From Piezodorus guildinii (lineage: Eukaryota > Arthropoda > Insecta > Hemiptera > Pentatomidae), in the NCBI GenBank assembly GCA_023052935.1, contig CM041297.1, positions 105,019,563-105,083,562 of the forward strand: a stretch of 64,000 nt of DNA. The letters run 5' to 3'. The position numbers were made by a program, and so were the translations under genes. Below the pieces are notes generated by a model. The model did no database searches and was not told the DNA's origin. It was given only the letters and a program-made list of their open reading frames with translations. This document shows, in pieces, positions 10,552 through 21,681 of the stretch. Position 1 is the stretch's first letter; each line of letters begins with the position of its first letter.

Positions 10552-11013
10552 TTCATATTGGCTACGAGCGATGAACTAATATAGTGTAGAAAGGCGGAGA
10601 AGAAAAATAAAATAAATTAAAAAAAAAAAAAATTATAATAAATAAAACTGTCCAGGAGACGTAATTAATTACGTAGGCGCGGAGAAAACTGACCGACGTG
10701 AAGTGTCCTCCTTCTTGGGCCACTGGAGGCACTGTGCAAAGGAGGCACACTGCCCGTGGGAGTGGGGAGAGCAAACCAATATGTCCAGGTACCCGTCCGC
10801 CTAATACTCTCACACACTATTATTATGCTGTTTAATACAACTTAATAACCAAGTGATTACTCACAGATTGTAGGTTCAAGTGAGAATACAGATGAATTAA
10901 TTTGATTTCACCAAGTTCATTACTTGAAACATAACTATATCACTAAGAAATAATGAAGTTTTTGAGAGCCGAGATAACATGTGGTTAATGAAACTAGCGC
11001 GTGCGCAGAACTC

Positions 11014-11025
11014 CCGTCAAAAATT
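11014..11025. repeat. Target-site duplication, 5' side of Jockey-A
   Basis: Second copy of CCGTCAAAAATT (first at 6068-6079). Confidence 0.85.
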
Positions 11026-11085
11026 AGAATTCTAAAATTTTCACGATCGCAATACTTTCCCCTAATATATATTTCATACAAAAAA
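11026..11085 (+). mobile_element. Family X repeat, remainder of the split copy
   Basis: Continues the copy interrupted at 6079 with ATTTTCACGATCGCAATACT and a TATATTTCATA segment. The terminal GTAAGTGAAAGT is not recognisable, so this end is decayed or deleted. Confidence 0.6.
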
Positions 11086-11099
11086 AAAATTAAAAATAT

Positions 11100-11535
11100 C
11101 GGAATTTTAGACCTGCCAGAATATTTCAAACAGCATGAAACCTACATCATATTAAAGCCCATTAAATTTTACATCGATATAGGAAGTTTAATCAAAATCG
11201 TTAAAACCCTTCTTGAGAAAATCGTACAAAGGTGCAAAAAGCATGGTATAATTTTGCTTTTCTGGTTCACTGATTTTGATGGAATAGTTGCTTTAACATC
11301 TCTGTCGCATAGTAGTGTTAAATATGAAATTCCTGTTTCGTGTGGTTTTTCATTTTAGTGCTAGACTTACCTATACCACAGATATAAATACACACGCACA
11401 GATCTTTTTGAGAGACTTGGTCTTTCGGACTCAGGGGACTCTAAAACTTGTATTGCCAGTAAAAACAGGAATTCGGAATGTTTCACGATCGGAATACTTT
11501 CCCTTTTTATATATTTCGTACATAGCTAAGTGAAA
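11100..11535 (+). mobile_element. Family X repeat, partial copy
   Basis: Has the second half of the family: GAAACCTACATCATATTAAA, TTGAGAAAATCGTACAAAGG, a CACACGCACA tract, TTTCACGATCGGAATAC, and the end AGTGAAAGTAAA. The first half is missing. It sits directly behind another family X copy, so this may be a head-to-tail pair. Confidence 0.6.
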
Positions 11536-11639
11536 GTAAAAAGTCTTAAATTATTTTAAGCGGTAAATATTTTAATCTTTATTCAGGATTGTTGTAAGGT
11601 TACAAGAGGCAGTAAAGTGCTGGGGGACAAGACAGAAAA

Positions 11640-11940
11640 TGAAAACCCCTCACATTATCCGCACCGCCGTATTGTCGCTGGGCTAATTATGGCAAACATC
11701 TGGTGGAGTTAATTTGGGGCCCTAATCCCTCCGGTCCTACGCCCCTCCCCATAATTATTAATTTAGCTCCAATTCACGACAATTAATTTCGGAGTGAGCC
11801 GGGAGTATGCGCTTTCTAATGCGGTATATTTTCGCTGCTCCTCACCTCCAGCGCTAATGTAGTCCTGATTACTCTATATTAGTACTAATTAATTAATTAA
11901 TTCGTTTCCAATTACCATCTTTTATTCATTTATACGTTTG
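11640..11940. other. Less AT-rich single-copy segment, many TAAT cores
   Basis: No coding frame. The base composition differs from the flanks, and there are repeated TAATTA/ATTA cores, including TAATTAATTAATTAATT near 11888. It has no match to other parts of the window. It could be host regulatory DNA. Nothing in the sequence proves that. Confidence 0.2.
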
Positions 11941-12409
11941 TAAAGTAAATTGAATGAAACCTTTTTTGTGTTCTAATTTATGGTAACGAACGGCTCGTTA
12001 GTGCTTTTTCGAATTTCGTTTAAAATTGTAATATTAAAATGCTTTTAATTCGGACAAATCCATGATTCATTACTCTGATCTCATCTGTTGATAGTTGCTC
12101 TTAGCTTGTGTTAAATCAAAACTCACAACAAAATGAAAACTGTCAACGCTCATGACATTTTCTTACATAAACGGTTTCTTAGACCAAACCCAATTTAATA
12201 AATAAAGATAGGGGAATAATAAAGTTTATACTTTATATTACTGTACCAACGTATCTCAAGAGACCGTGGTGGGCCTTCTTGACAATATTCCATCAATCTG
12301 CGTAAAACATAAAAAATATTTATTGCCTTTTCTCCTTACCGATTCGTACAACTTGTATGGTTATTCGTTTTTTAATAATGCTAATAAGATTATATGTTTT
12401 ATTTTTTCG

Positions 12410-12755
12410 AATACAGCGAGTTTAATTAAAATCCTTTGTGCCGTTTTGGAGGAAATCATGATAATGTGCAAAGTGCGTGGTATAAAGTGGCTTTCCTATT
12501 ATGCCAGTGTTGATGAAAAATTTGCTATTATATCTTGGGTATATAAGTAGTTGTCTTAAATATGAAATTTTAGTTACGTAAAACCTTTCCTTTTCGCATA
12601 GAACTTCAAACAAACACACACATAGACCTTTTTGCGAATGCTTTGACTAAGGGTAAAACGTGTATTTACGTTGAAAATTGGAATTCAAAAATGTTCAGGA
12701 TCGCAATACTTTTCCTTATTATATATTTCATATATATTTAAGTGAAAGTAATATA
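12410..12755 (+). mobile_element. Family X repeat, partial copy
   Basis: Carries AGCGAGTTTAATTAAAATC, a segment similar to the TTATATCTTGGGTATA region, CTAAGGGTAAAACGTGT and GATCGCAATACTTTTCC, and ends with TTTAAGTGAAAGTAA. The first half is absent or too diverged to recognise. Confidence 0.5.
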
Positions 12756-12879
12756 TATATTTTGCTTTCTAAGATTTGTGTTCGGTACCTCGAGACGGTC
12801 GCATGTATCCCACCTCTATGACGAGTTGAAGTAGTTATCTCCAACCTTTCGTAGACAATATTTTCTTGGATCATTCCTT

Positions 12880-13432
12880 TATTAAATCATAAACTCCCAC
12901 CATCCATTTTATATTTACAGCCTCCTAGTTTTTAAAATCCTCAACCCATCACCAGGAAACAAGATCCCGTCTGTCCGATCTCCACACTCCTTTCCATAGA
13001 ACCAAAAAATATGATTGCTGATTTTTAGCCCGTTTCACTGCCTTTGGAATACTCTCCCTTCAAACATACGTCATGCTCCTTCTCTATCATCGTTTAAATC
13101 CCCCCTCTTTCAATACTTCCTCTCTCTTCAGTCAGATGTTAGCTAATTTTTATTATACCAACTTATGTAAGGTGAATTTTACTTTAATGCACATCCGTTA
13201 ATGAGATGTAAAAGTTAAATTTTATGTTTATTCTTATTTATTTATTTCCAGAGTTTGTAAATAGGGATGGCACACTTTCTTCTTTTTTTTCATTCTGTGT
13301 TATTTAATTGTAGTTATATATTGTTTTTGGTAGTTATATATTGTTTTTGTCCAGTTATAATTTATTATTTTGTCCATAATCGTTATTCTTAAGGGACATT
13401 GTCCCAGAATAAAGGGTTTTTTTTGCTATTCT

Positions 13433-13435
<3 letters not shown>
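12880..13435 (+). pseudogene. LINE ORF2 C-terminal remnant and 3' UTR
   Basis: Around 13000-13140 the forward frame still reads FHCLWNTLPSNIR and PSLSSFKSPLFQYFL, broken by stops. This is the pattern seen near the C-terminus of many LINE reverse transcriptase proteins. The 3' end has a small hairpin (GGGAC, ATT, GTCCC) followed by AGAATAAAG. The same hairpin and signal recur at 48515 and on the minus strand at 52212, so the three belong to one LINE family of uncertain clade. Confidence 0.5.

Positions 13436-13436
<1 letters not shown>

Positions 13437-13497
<61 letters not shown>
13437..13497. repeat. (TA)n microsatellite
   Basis: About 61 bases of pure TA alternation, directly after the LINE 3' end. 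Confidence 0.97.
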
Positions 13498-13499
<2 letters not shown>

Positions 13500-14639
13500 T
13501 TATTCCTTTCGTTTCTTAACTGTTTAAAATAAATATATATTTAACAAATCGAGATTATCTGAAGATTTAAATATTGACTTAACTCATTGCAAATATAAAA
13601 AAACTCCTATTTTATTTTCCCGATATCTTTTAACTACAGTAAGTCTGTAGATTTAGAATTTACCACAGATGTTGCAAAATGCAGATGTTACCTTGATGTA
13701 TTAACTTGAGGATATAGTACAGTTAAGGATTATTGCAGAAATAAATGCATATTTTTAAAGTTACTTCTAAAATGCAGGTATTAATTCTTTTTTTTTTTTT
13801 TCGTTTGCTCGGTATCCATCTTTTCAGTGTCAAGATGTGACCGAATTGAATGACTTAAACGATATTCAGAAAGAAAGGTGGAGACTAAAAGTTTAAAGGC
13901 CACTTAGCTACTTTTCCTGCTTTTTCAATAGATGCTATTCACGGAAGCATAAAGAGCACCCTGAGGACCCATCTTTAGGGTTCGGTCAAATGAATGGATT
14001 CATTTATTTACTTCTAAGTCGAGTGTACTCTTGAAAATATTCATGTTTTCAGAAGAAATCATATTATATTAAGTACGCTGTGTATTTCTTTAATCTTTTC
14101 AATCTCGTAGGTCTATCCTATTAATGTCACTTTCTTTTGAATAGTTTGGATGAATGATGTCTTTTTTTAAAACATTACTTGTTTTTAGACATTTTTATTT
14201 TTCATGATTTTATGTTTTAAATTATATTTATAAAACTTTACTAATTTTAAAACTGAAAACTTGAAAGTACTGTTGGCAATTACTATGTTACACATCCAAG
14301 AATTCATATCTCGCCTATTTGCGACAAGCACTGATCAAAGAATGTATTACTCTAAATACTATAGCTATCCTACCTTCCTGCTCTCAAGTACTTCTCGGTA
14401 TGCACTATTGGTTTTGATTGTGAGAAACATGACACGTGGCTAATGTTTTGGAAATATAAATACAAATACTCAGATTACAGTTTATTGGTCAACCGTTAAC
14501 CCAGGTTTTTCAACGGTATACACGTATCAGGAATGGCGTTACACGGAGTAGCACATGCTAATTATCCTAAACATATTCCACCCCCCAATTAACATTAAAT
14601 AGAGACTTTCTTCGGACTACATTCTCGTAAAATATCCAT
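13498..14639. other. AT-rich DNA, no gene seen
   Basis: Contains a T run near 13790. No recognisable coding, RNA or repeat feature. Confidence 0.4.
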
Positions 14640-14682
14640 TCTTAGTTACACTATATGAAATATATAGTAAGGGAAAGTATTG
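14640..14682 (-). mobile_element. Family X repeat, first part of a split copy
   Basis: TATATGAAATATATAGTAAG followed by GGAAAGTATTG is the reverse complement of the family's right end. It is interrupted by a Jockey-C insertion and resumes at 16535. Confidence 0.65.
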
Positions 14683-16502
14683 TGAAGAAAAAAAAAAAAT
14701 CAAGAAAATCTTCAACGATTCGGCTACACGACAAGGACCGCCTTCTAACATCTTTTGAACAAGCCGAAGTATTAGCGGGCCACTACCGAAGGGATATAGA
14801 AGCTAGGACAGGCACAGAACCTACCCCTCAAAAAATGGCCAAGGACATAAACTTTATGTTCATTAGCCCTAAAAAATTAAAAGCAATTATTCGGAGAACA
14901 AATGGCAACCGTGCACCAGGGCATGATGGAGTGCAAACCATCTTGCTTAAGCAACTTCCCCGGAAAGGAATTGTGCATTTAACAAACCTTTACAATGCAC
15001 GTCTTCGGCTCCGATATTTACAATGTACAATGGAAACATGCCATACTTTCTCCATTGTTGAAACCGGCAAAAACAGGTGATGACCCAGACCACTATAGGC
15101 CTATCAGTTTATTGCCCCACCTCGGAAAAATATTTGAGAAGATAATTCTTAATTACTTAAGAAACTTTTGTGAAGAAAATTCCGTCATTCCGTTTGAACA
15201 AACAGGTTTTCAAGCACAACTTAGCACTGAACATCACTTAATGAAATTGCAATATGAGATATGCAACAATTTTAATAAGAACAATGCAACTGCTATGATA
15301 TCTATATATTGCTCGAAGGCATTCGATTCCGTATCTCATTACATCCTTTGCCAGAAGCTAGCGGATCTTGAGTGCCCAGAACAACTCTATAATACCATTG
15401 CATCTTTCCTGGAAACTCGAACCCTATCAGTCCGAGTTCACGAAGAACATTCTCGCACTGCTCTCCTTACTTGCGGTGTTCCTCAGGGTGCAGTTTTATC
15501 TCCCGTCTTGTTCAATATATATACTGCAGACATAATAGGCCATAACTATAAAACCGCTACAATAGCCGCATTCGCGGATGATATAGCCGTCTACAGTTCC
15601 AGTATGAATCCAACTCAAGCTCTTACTCAGGCTGAATCGGTTTGTCAAACCATTGTTCGGAAATTAGAGCAGTTGAACATCAGAGTGAATCCATCAAAAA
15701 CGGACTGTATAGTGTTCTCTATCCAAAAAGGTAAAAAGTCTAGACTACCAAAAGTTTTTCGAGTCGGCGGCACAGTTCAGCGACCCTCTCACGCTATTGT
15801 ATACCTTGGTATCAAGATGGATCGCCATATGAAGCTCTCTGCTCATGTGTATAATAAAACAAGGTTGGTTAGAACCAAATCATACCGACTTCATCACCTT
15901 CTAACCTCTCCAGCGCTCTCACTAAGGCTTAAACTGTTAGTCTATAAAGGCATATTACGTCCTGCACTGATGTATGGCGCGCCATTGTTTACGCACCTAA
16001 CTGAAGGCACACTGAAACACCTTCAGCGATTTCAAAATACAATGCTCCGAAGAATGACCCGTTCGACCTCAATGAAAAAGGTGAAAGCCGATCTCCTCCA
16101 CGAAATTTTAGAAATACCAACAATTTCATATTACATAAGGCAACGCCATGTTAAATTTTTTGATTCTTTAAAAACATTAACTAACCCACTATTCAACACG
16201 ATGACTCCAGCACCAGCTCCAGTACGATGGCAAAACACCACATAAATAAATGTTAGTTTTGATTAGGACTTTAGTTATAAATAAGTTAGTTAAGTTAGTA
16301 ATAAGTTAGTCATAAGTCTTTCATGAACACGAAAAATGGGTGAGCTCCATCAGCTCTAATCTAATTTCAATCTAATCTATTTTGTAAACAACACAGTAAC
16401 ATAACACCCTTACACAATCTTAAAATGTAACATAGTTACAGTACAAGATATTTAACTACATAAATTAATAATTAAATTTCATATTGTTAATAGGGGATCT
16501 GG

Positions 16503-16534
<32 letters not shown>
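14683..16534 (+). mobile_element. 5'-truncated Jockey-C LINE with long A tail
   Basis: Inserted in a family X copy: AAAGTATTG precedes it (14674-14682) and follows its A tail (16535-16543), a target-site duplication of about 9 bp. The endonuclease and ORF1 are missing, as is usual for incomplete reverse transcription. The A tail of over 30 bases ends the element. Confidence 0.8.
14690..16245 (+). pseudogene. Jockey-C reverse transcriptase, frameshifted
   Basis: The frame runs from SRKSSTIRLHDKDRL to NLYNARLRL, then shifts by one near 15000 and continues as YNVQWKHAILSPLLKPAK through YRPISLLPHLGKIFEKI, CGVPQGAVLSPVLFNIYTADI and FADD to the stop at 16245. The motif that should carry the first catalytic aspartate reads ISIYCSKAFDSV: tyrosine stands in the usual aspartate position. 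Together with the frameshift this copy is dead. Any apparent Met start at 14655 lies in flanking DNA. The fragment at 61253 is the same subfamily. Confidence 0.85.
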
Positions 16535-16540
<6 letters not shown>

Positions 16541-16639
16541 TTGCAATCGTGAAAATTTTCGAAATCCCGCTTTCAAAGGAAATACACGTTTTACGGTCTC
16601 CTGAGTTTAAATAACCAAGTACCAAAAAAAGGTCAGTGT

Positions 16640-16705
<66 letters not shown>

Positions 16706-17452
16706 CCGTGTGTGGTAAATCCCGGGCAGAAATGAAAAGTCCTATGAAACTGAAATTTCACATTTAAGACAACTATACGCCTGAGGTGTAACAAAAACTT
16801 TTTCATCAATCAGCAAACTAGAAGAGCCACTTTATACTATGCATTTTGCACCTTTTTACGATTTTCTCAAGAAGGGCTTCAATGATTTTGATTAAACTTC
16901 CTATATCGATGTAAAATTTAACGGGCTTTAATATCATGTAGGTTTCAATCTGACTAAAATACTCTGACAGGGCTTTAATGCCGAAATTTTTAAACTTTCT
17001 TCCTCTAAACTCTCTGTAATTTTGTATATTCTAAAAGATGATCCATACCATCTTGATGCCATTGATAAAGGACGGATAAATATAGAAGTTGATGGCCAAC
17101 TAAAGAATGAAACAGCAAAACTATTTTTTAATGTGATTTTTGGTATTTTAATAATAAGAACAGTAATATAAATGTATAATATACCGTTAGAAAGAGAAAG
17201 ATTTTAGAAAAAACATTATGTTATACTCAAAGTGTAAAAGGTGACATAAAGCGACGAATAAGGAATAAACCTATTACTGATTAACAATTTAATAGTTCTA
17301 TTATTTAATCTAAATCATATGTTTCTTACAAAAATGAATATACGCTTTATTAAAATCAACTCAAAATATTTTTTGAGTATAGTTAATTGTTTTTAAAGTG
17401 ATTTTAACAGTCGAGGTAAGTGAAATTCGTGTGTTGTCCGCACCAGATTTTT
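16535..17452 (-). mobile_element. Family X repeat, main part of split copy
   Basis: Runs from GTATTGCAATCGTGAAAATT through the TG microsatellite and TTTTTACGATTTTCTCAAG to CGAGGTAAGTGAAATTCGTG and TGTTGTCCGCACC. With 14640-14682 it makes one nearly full copy. Confidence 0.7.
16635..16703. repeat. (TG)n microsatellite inside family X
   Basis: Long TG run. It sits where other family X copies have a short CA-rich tract, so it grew from a seed that is part of the repeat. Confidence 0.93.
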
Positions 17453-18849
17453 CATCTCCTGTTGCTAATATTTTCAAAAATCGTTCGTTTTGTTCAATCA
17501 AAAACAGAAATGCGTGTTGCCAAGTTGACTTCGATTAGAGAGTGAGTGACCCAAACATTGAGCCTGGAAACATAGTCGAGCTTGTGCAAGTGGTTTTTTA
17601 CTTTCGTGTGCGACACATTTCGGCAGTGGTCCGATCCCTAGCACTGATTGGTTGGAATTTTGATCAACAATGGCCTTAACATAGTTCGTTTCAATTTCAT
17701 TTGGGTGGCCAGATCTTTGAGTATTATTGGTGTAATGTCCTGATTGAAATTTGCCAAATCAATTTTAACAGGTGCGTTCGGTTAAGCTTCTGCAGCTCAC
17801 TTAACTTTTTTTTTAAAATAATACAACAGCATATGCCGATAATGAATAATATTTTCTTCCATAATCACAATACTAAGCTAGTATAAGATATAGTAGTTGA
17901 CATATTACAAACAGAATAAACAATCCAACTTGGGGATTAATTCATCAAATAAGAAGTTTATCATAGTTTGTTTGTTTGTTTAGGTTTTAAGGCGTAAAAC
18001 CCTAAGGTCATCAACGCCTAGACTTTTTGAACTTGTTTTATTAGTCACAAGTGATGGTAAAAGATTATATATGGGTGAATAAATACTTTATTTTAATAAA
18101 CTATTATTTATTCGTAATGAATAAAATATATAAATTTAATTAATTATCATAAATCTCTCCTTACCTCTCGAGTTTAAAATTTCTAATATTGATATGCTAT
18201 TAGATGTAATTTTGTACAAAAAATTACTATATAATATCGAGCTAATGTTCACATTGATTTTTGAAGAATAAAAAAAAAAAAAAAAACAGTATTGAAAGTA
18301 TTTTTCTTCTGTGTAATTCTATTGTCTACGCCCTTTTATGGGATAAGATTATTTTTGCAGTGACTGGACTGATTGCCTCTATCTGTTACAAAATATTTTC
18401 TTTTTCTATGGTCAATTTCTCCGGAAGAAAAAGCTTCTGGATTATTTTCTTCTCAGTTCCTCTAAGCCCAGCTGGGTCCTTTAAGCTCCCCTTACTACGG
18501 AGTTTCCACAAATGGCCAAGACTGTTTAGGAATTAGTTTTCCATTCAAATTAGAAGCTATGAAACAATGTATAAGTGTATAATTTAAATGATATTTTTAG
18601 CGAGGTAAATTACACAAAAGTCTTTCTATACTTATGTATTTATTTATTTATTGAGGTGTATTTAAACTTAAGGCGTCTAAGCGTCATATTAACATTTTTT
18701 TTTTTTTTCAATTGATGGAAATTGTATATAATAACATTTATATACAACAATATTTTTATTAAAAAAGTTACTCAAAAAATTAAGAATTATTGTCATTTTA
18801 AATAGTAAAAATTGAATCTAAAAATGAATAATAATTAATTTTGTTTTTA
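17453..18849. other. AT-rich DNA, no gene recognised
   Basis: Two short open frames (17701-17886, 18261-18536) have no recognisable motif and are AT-driven. A motif TTTAAGGCGTAAAACCC near 17983 is followed by CATCAACGCC, and a similar AAGGCGTCTAAGCG lies near 18671. These may be ends of an unidentified short repeat. Confidence 0.35.
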
Positions 18850-18960
18850 ATTGAGAAACAGTTCTTTATTAAGTAATATTACAATCAGTCCAATTTAGGA
18901 CAATTTAATTATTAAAATAGTTTTCAATATGATTAAAATAATCCATTATATAGCAGGGCA
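18850..18960 (-). mobile_element. Possible Jockey 3' end remnant
   Basis: Read on the plus strand, AATATTACAATCAGTCC and AGGACAATTT resemble 57070-57110, which lies in a recognisable minus-strand Jockey 3' UTR. Only the extreme 3' end would remain. Confidence 0.3.
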
Positions 18961-19412
18961 GTTATTTGATTAAAATATTTCTATTAATGAATGTACGAAA
19001 AGTTAAAAGTTAAATTAAGTATATTATATTTTTATGATTTTATACGAACCATTAAACCATTAAAATATCTAAAAAAATAAATAAATAAATATGTTAAAAT
19101 CACATGAAGGCGCATTTCATATTATTTTCCTAGTTAATTGCATAATTTATATATTGACTAATATTGCAACCTCTATCACAATGCCTATAGTGATAAATAT
19201 ATTATCTGCAAATAAAAATAATCTAGTGCCTGCATTTTTTATCTCTCTATTTAATTCTTAAGTTCTCATCGCATACTTATCATCATCCTATTGTTTATCA
19301 CATTATTATTATATGTATGTATAATATTTTTTTTTTAATCATTGTCCCTACATTCATGATTTTTCATTATCATATTGATATGTATCTCTTTTGTTGTTCT
19401 AATGTATGTAGC

Positions 19413-19447
19413 CCTAATGATGGCTCACGAGTTTGGGCCGAAACGTT
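19413..19447 (+). ncRNA. Hammerhead-ribozyme-like motif B
   Basis: CTAATGAT, then stem GGCTC/GGGCC (one G-T pair) with an eight- to nine-base loop, then CGAAACGTT. The second box is intact. The first differs from CTGATGA at one base. The layout matches hammerhead motifs known from Penelope-like elements. No Penelope reverse transcriptase was recognised nearby. Confidence 0.4.
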
Positions 19448-19529
19448 GGCAAAATTAAAATATTTAAAAAACGACTGACTCCCGATTATTTCTACCTTTG
19501 AATTATTTTTTGTATTCACCTTATTGTAT

Positions 19530-20260
19530 GTATCATTATAATTTTGCCTGTATACAATAAATGTTTTAAGACAGTTCGTTCTGTCACCAGTTTCAAGTTC
19601 CCTTTTCCGAAATCTCCACCTCGATCGGTGAGATTGTTGTTTCTTATTATCGACGTAGCTGAGCCATTCCCATCACCTCCCAGCAGAGGGAGATATCGGC
19701 CCCGATAAAGCCGACCTCTCGCCGAAGCCTGTCGGCACAGCTCCGGGGGAGCGCGATAATTCCACTCCCAGAGCAGAAAACTGGTGACATGAGATAGGGG
19801 CAATTACCAGTATCAAGATGTCAGTGTTTACCCAATTGTCGAGATCCCATTCCCTGCTGCTATTGTTTCCTATCTCGGATTCTTCTCCGTTTTACGAGAG
19901 TTCCATGTTCTTCGGTTGTAAATCTGTCCGGACCCGGATCTATATCTGCCATCTTAATACCGATAGTTTTCCAAGTCGATTCGGTCGTAACGGATCCGAG
20001 GCTGCTAACAGTCATTGCATAGCTGTATTCAAGTCTCTCTCTTATTTCAGTGAGTATGGCAAAGCATTTTCCGAGTGTGTAAACACATTATCGTTCGAAC
20101 TCTTTTATGTCCTTATGACCCATATCTCGAGCGTACGAACTAATATAACTACGATTAATGAAATTCCAGTCAAAATAACTTCTTATGATTTAATATTGTA
20201 TACTTACTTCAATTTGATCCAACTAAAAACCGTTGCATATACCTAACTAAATACCGCTGT
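19530..20260. other. Less AT-rich segment, function unknown
   Basis: Composition differs from the flanks. Two overlapping open frames exist: 95 codons on the minus strand (19516-19803) and 142 codons on the plus strand (19818-20246). Neither has a recognisable domain, signal peptide or repeat, and neither looks like a known transposon protein. ACTGGTGACA and its complement occur at both ends of 19570-19790. Candidates are an undetected host exon or the untranslated part of a retroelement. Confidence 0.2.
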
Positions 20261-20879
20261 TACACAATAGTTTATTATTTCCGAATAATCATATAATTAT
20301 ATTATGGTATTACAATTAATATAGAAATGTGGGTAATTACTCGGAGAGCTTAAGAAAGACGAACCAGCAACACAGCAAATTTATATCTAAGGCAAATGAC
20401 AAATTAAGAGTGCTTAATGCTAAGTTCAAATCAATATATCTCTGCTATTATTCAACCGATTTCTCCTTCCATTTTGTAGGGTAATTAATAAGCTGTATAA
20501 TTAAAAAATAAAGGAATAAAATATGGTTTAGTGACAACATAGGAGATGCTATTCCCTAATAACTCGGTTATTTTTAAATATAGAGAAACATTCAAAAGTG
20601 TTTTGGAATTGATGGATCAGGAATTTTGATTTAAATCAGCTTAATGTTTAAACGAAAAGCTGAAAACTGTTGGAAAGTTAAAGATTTGATAAAAAAAAAA
20701 AAAAAACTTATATACAGAGTTATGTAAAGTGAAAAATAGGCAAGAAACTTAAGTGATTATTGTACTTAACAAAATTATATTGTTATATAATTTTATCTAA
20801 AACATATGTTTCCAACGAAATTGAATATGTTTGGTTAGATAAAGAATCATATAATATTTTCAGTTGTTTTAACGGACAG

Positions 20880-21062
20880 ATGTCCCTCGGTGTTTGTAAA
20901 GTTAGTAAATGTCGTCCTTCGGAGGTGACGTAAAGAAGTTGGTCCGGAGCCTGCGCGATGTCGGATACTTTTTAGACATCCTTTCCTAATTAAACCTGAG
21001 TATACAAAATTCAGGACTTCCACTGCATTAGTATTATCCACTGATTAGCCACTGTAGCATGT
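20880..21062 (+). mobile_element. SINE body, head missing
   Basis: Shares CGTCCTTCGGAGG, GCGATGTC, AAACCTGA and CCACTG with the complete SINE at 21385, in the same order and orientation. The tRNA-like head is absent or too diverged to see. Confidence 0.6.
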
Positions 21063-21183
21063 GATTAATTAATTTTTAAATTCCCACTTATCCCTGTTTC
21101 ATATCTATCTTACATGTTTAATATCAGTTTTGGACGTGTTTTCATTTATGAACCGGAAGCATCGGCCATCTTCCTGAACGGAT

Positions 21184-21217
21184 CCCCGATGATGACCAAC
21201 AATATGGTTCGAAACGT
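21184..21217 (+). ncRNA. Hammerhead-ribozyme-like motif C
   Basis: CCGATGAT, then stem GACCA/TGGTT with a six-base loop, then CGAAACGTA. The second box is intact; the first box has C where U4 is expected. It is likely a decayed copy of the same class as motif B. Confidence 0.4.
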
Positions 21218-21384
21218 AGTTAAATAAATAGTTAATAGCCAGGAATAATTTCCTCCTGAAAATAATTATACACGTAGTTACCGATAAACCTGGTCTAGGT
21301 GCATCTCCTGCTGTCTTCTGAAGATAACCAAGTTGTCAATTATTATTATTATTATATTTTTTATTTGTTAAAGATATACATCTT

Positions 21385-21672
21385 GTACAGGGATCGCTTG
21401 TAGCTGGGTGGTTAGCATAACAGCCTCCTATGCCAAAGGTCACGGGTTCAAACCCGCAGGTGGTCCAAGGATTTTTTAATGAGAGTAAAAAACCTTAGTT
21501 ATGCCGTCCTTCGGAGGGGATGCTAAAAGGTGGTCCCGAGCCTGTGCGATGTCAGGTACTCGTTAAAGATCCCTAATCCTAATAAAACCTGAATAGGCAA
21601 AATTTAGAACTCCCACTGTAGCATCGTCCGATTAGCCATAGTAGCATAAAGTGACGTTAAAAATAAACAACA
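21385..21672 (+). mobile_element. tRNA-derived SINE, complete with target-site duplication
   Basis: Flanked by ATACATCTT at 21376-21384 and 21673-21681. The head contains a pol III A box (TAGCTGGGTGGTTAGC) and B box (GGGTTCAAACCC) at tRNA-like spacing. The body holds CGTCCTTCGGAGG, and the 3' end is A-rich with AAAAATAAACAACA. At 288 bp this is typical for a SINE, which is copied by a partner LINE; the partner is not identified here. Confidence 0.8.
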
Positions 21673-21681
21673 ATACATCTT

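Larger units (their letters stand above)
6080..11013 (-). mobile_element. Full-length Jockey-clade LINE (Jockey-A)
   Basis: A 4.9-kb minus-strand non-LTR retrotransposon bounded by the 12-bp duplication CCGTCAAAAATT. It has a 5' UTR of about 460 bases, ORF1 (9193-10551, one internal stop), ORF2 (6517-9192, intact), a 3' UTR of about 440 bases, an AATAAA signal and a short A tail (T run at 6080-6087). Removing it restores a continuous family X copy, which confirms both edges. The intact ORF2 and clear duplication suggest a fairly recent insertion. Related copies lie at 22905, 44589 and 62986. Confidence 0.9.

Noticed and set aside
14655..14682. Met start of the Jockey-C frame
   Set aside because: These codons belong to the interrupted family X copy, upstream of the LINE edge.
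19818..20246. 142-codon host gene candidate
   Set aside because: No recognisable domain, no clear splice structure, and AT-biased end; kept only as an unexplained segment.
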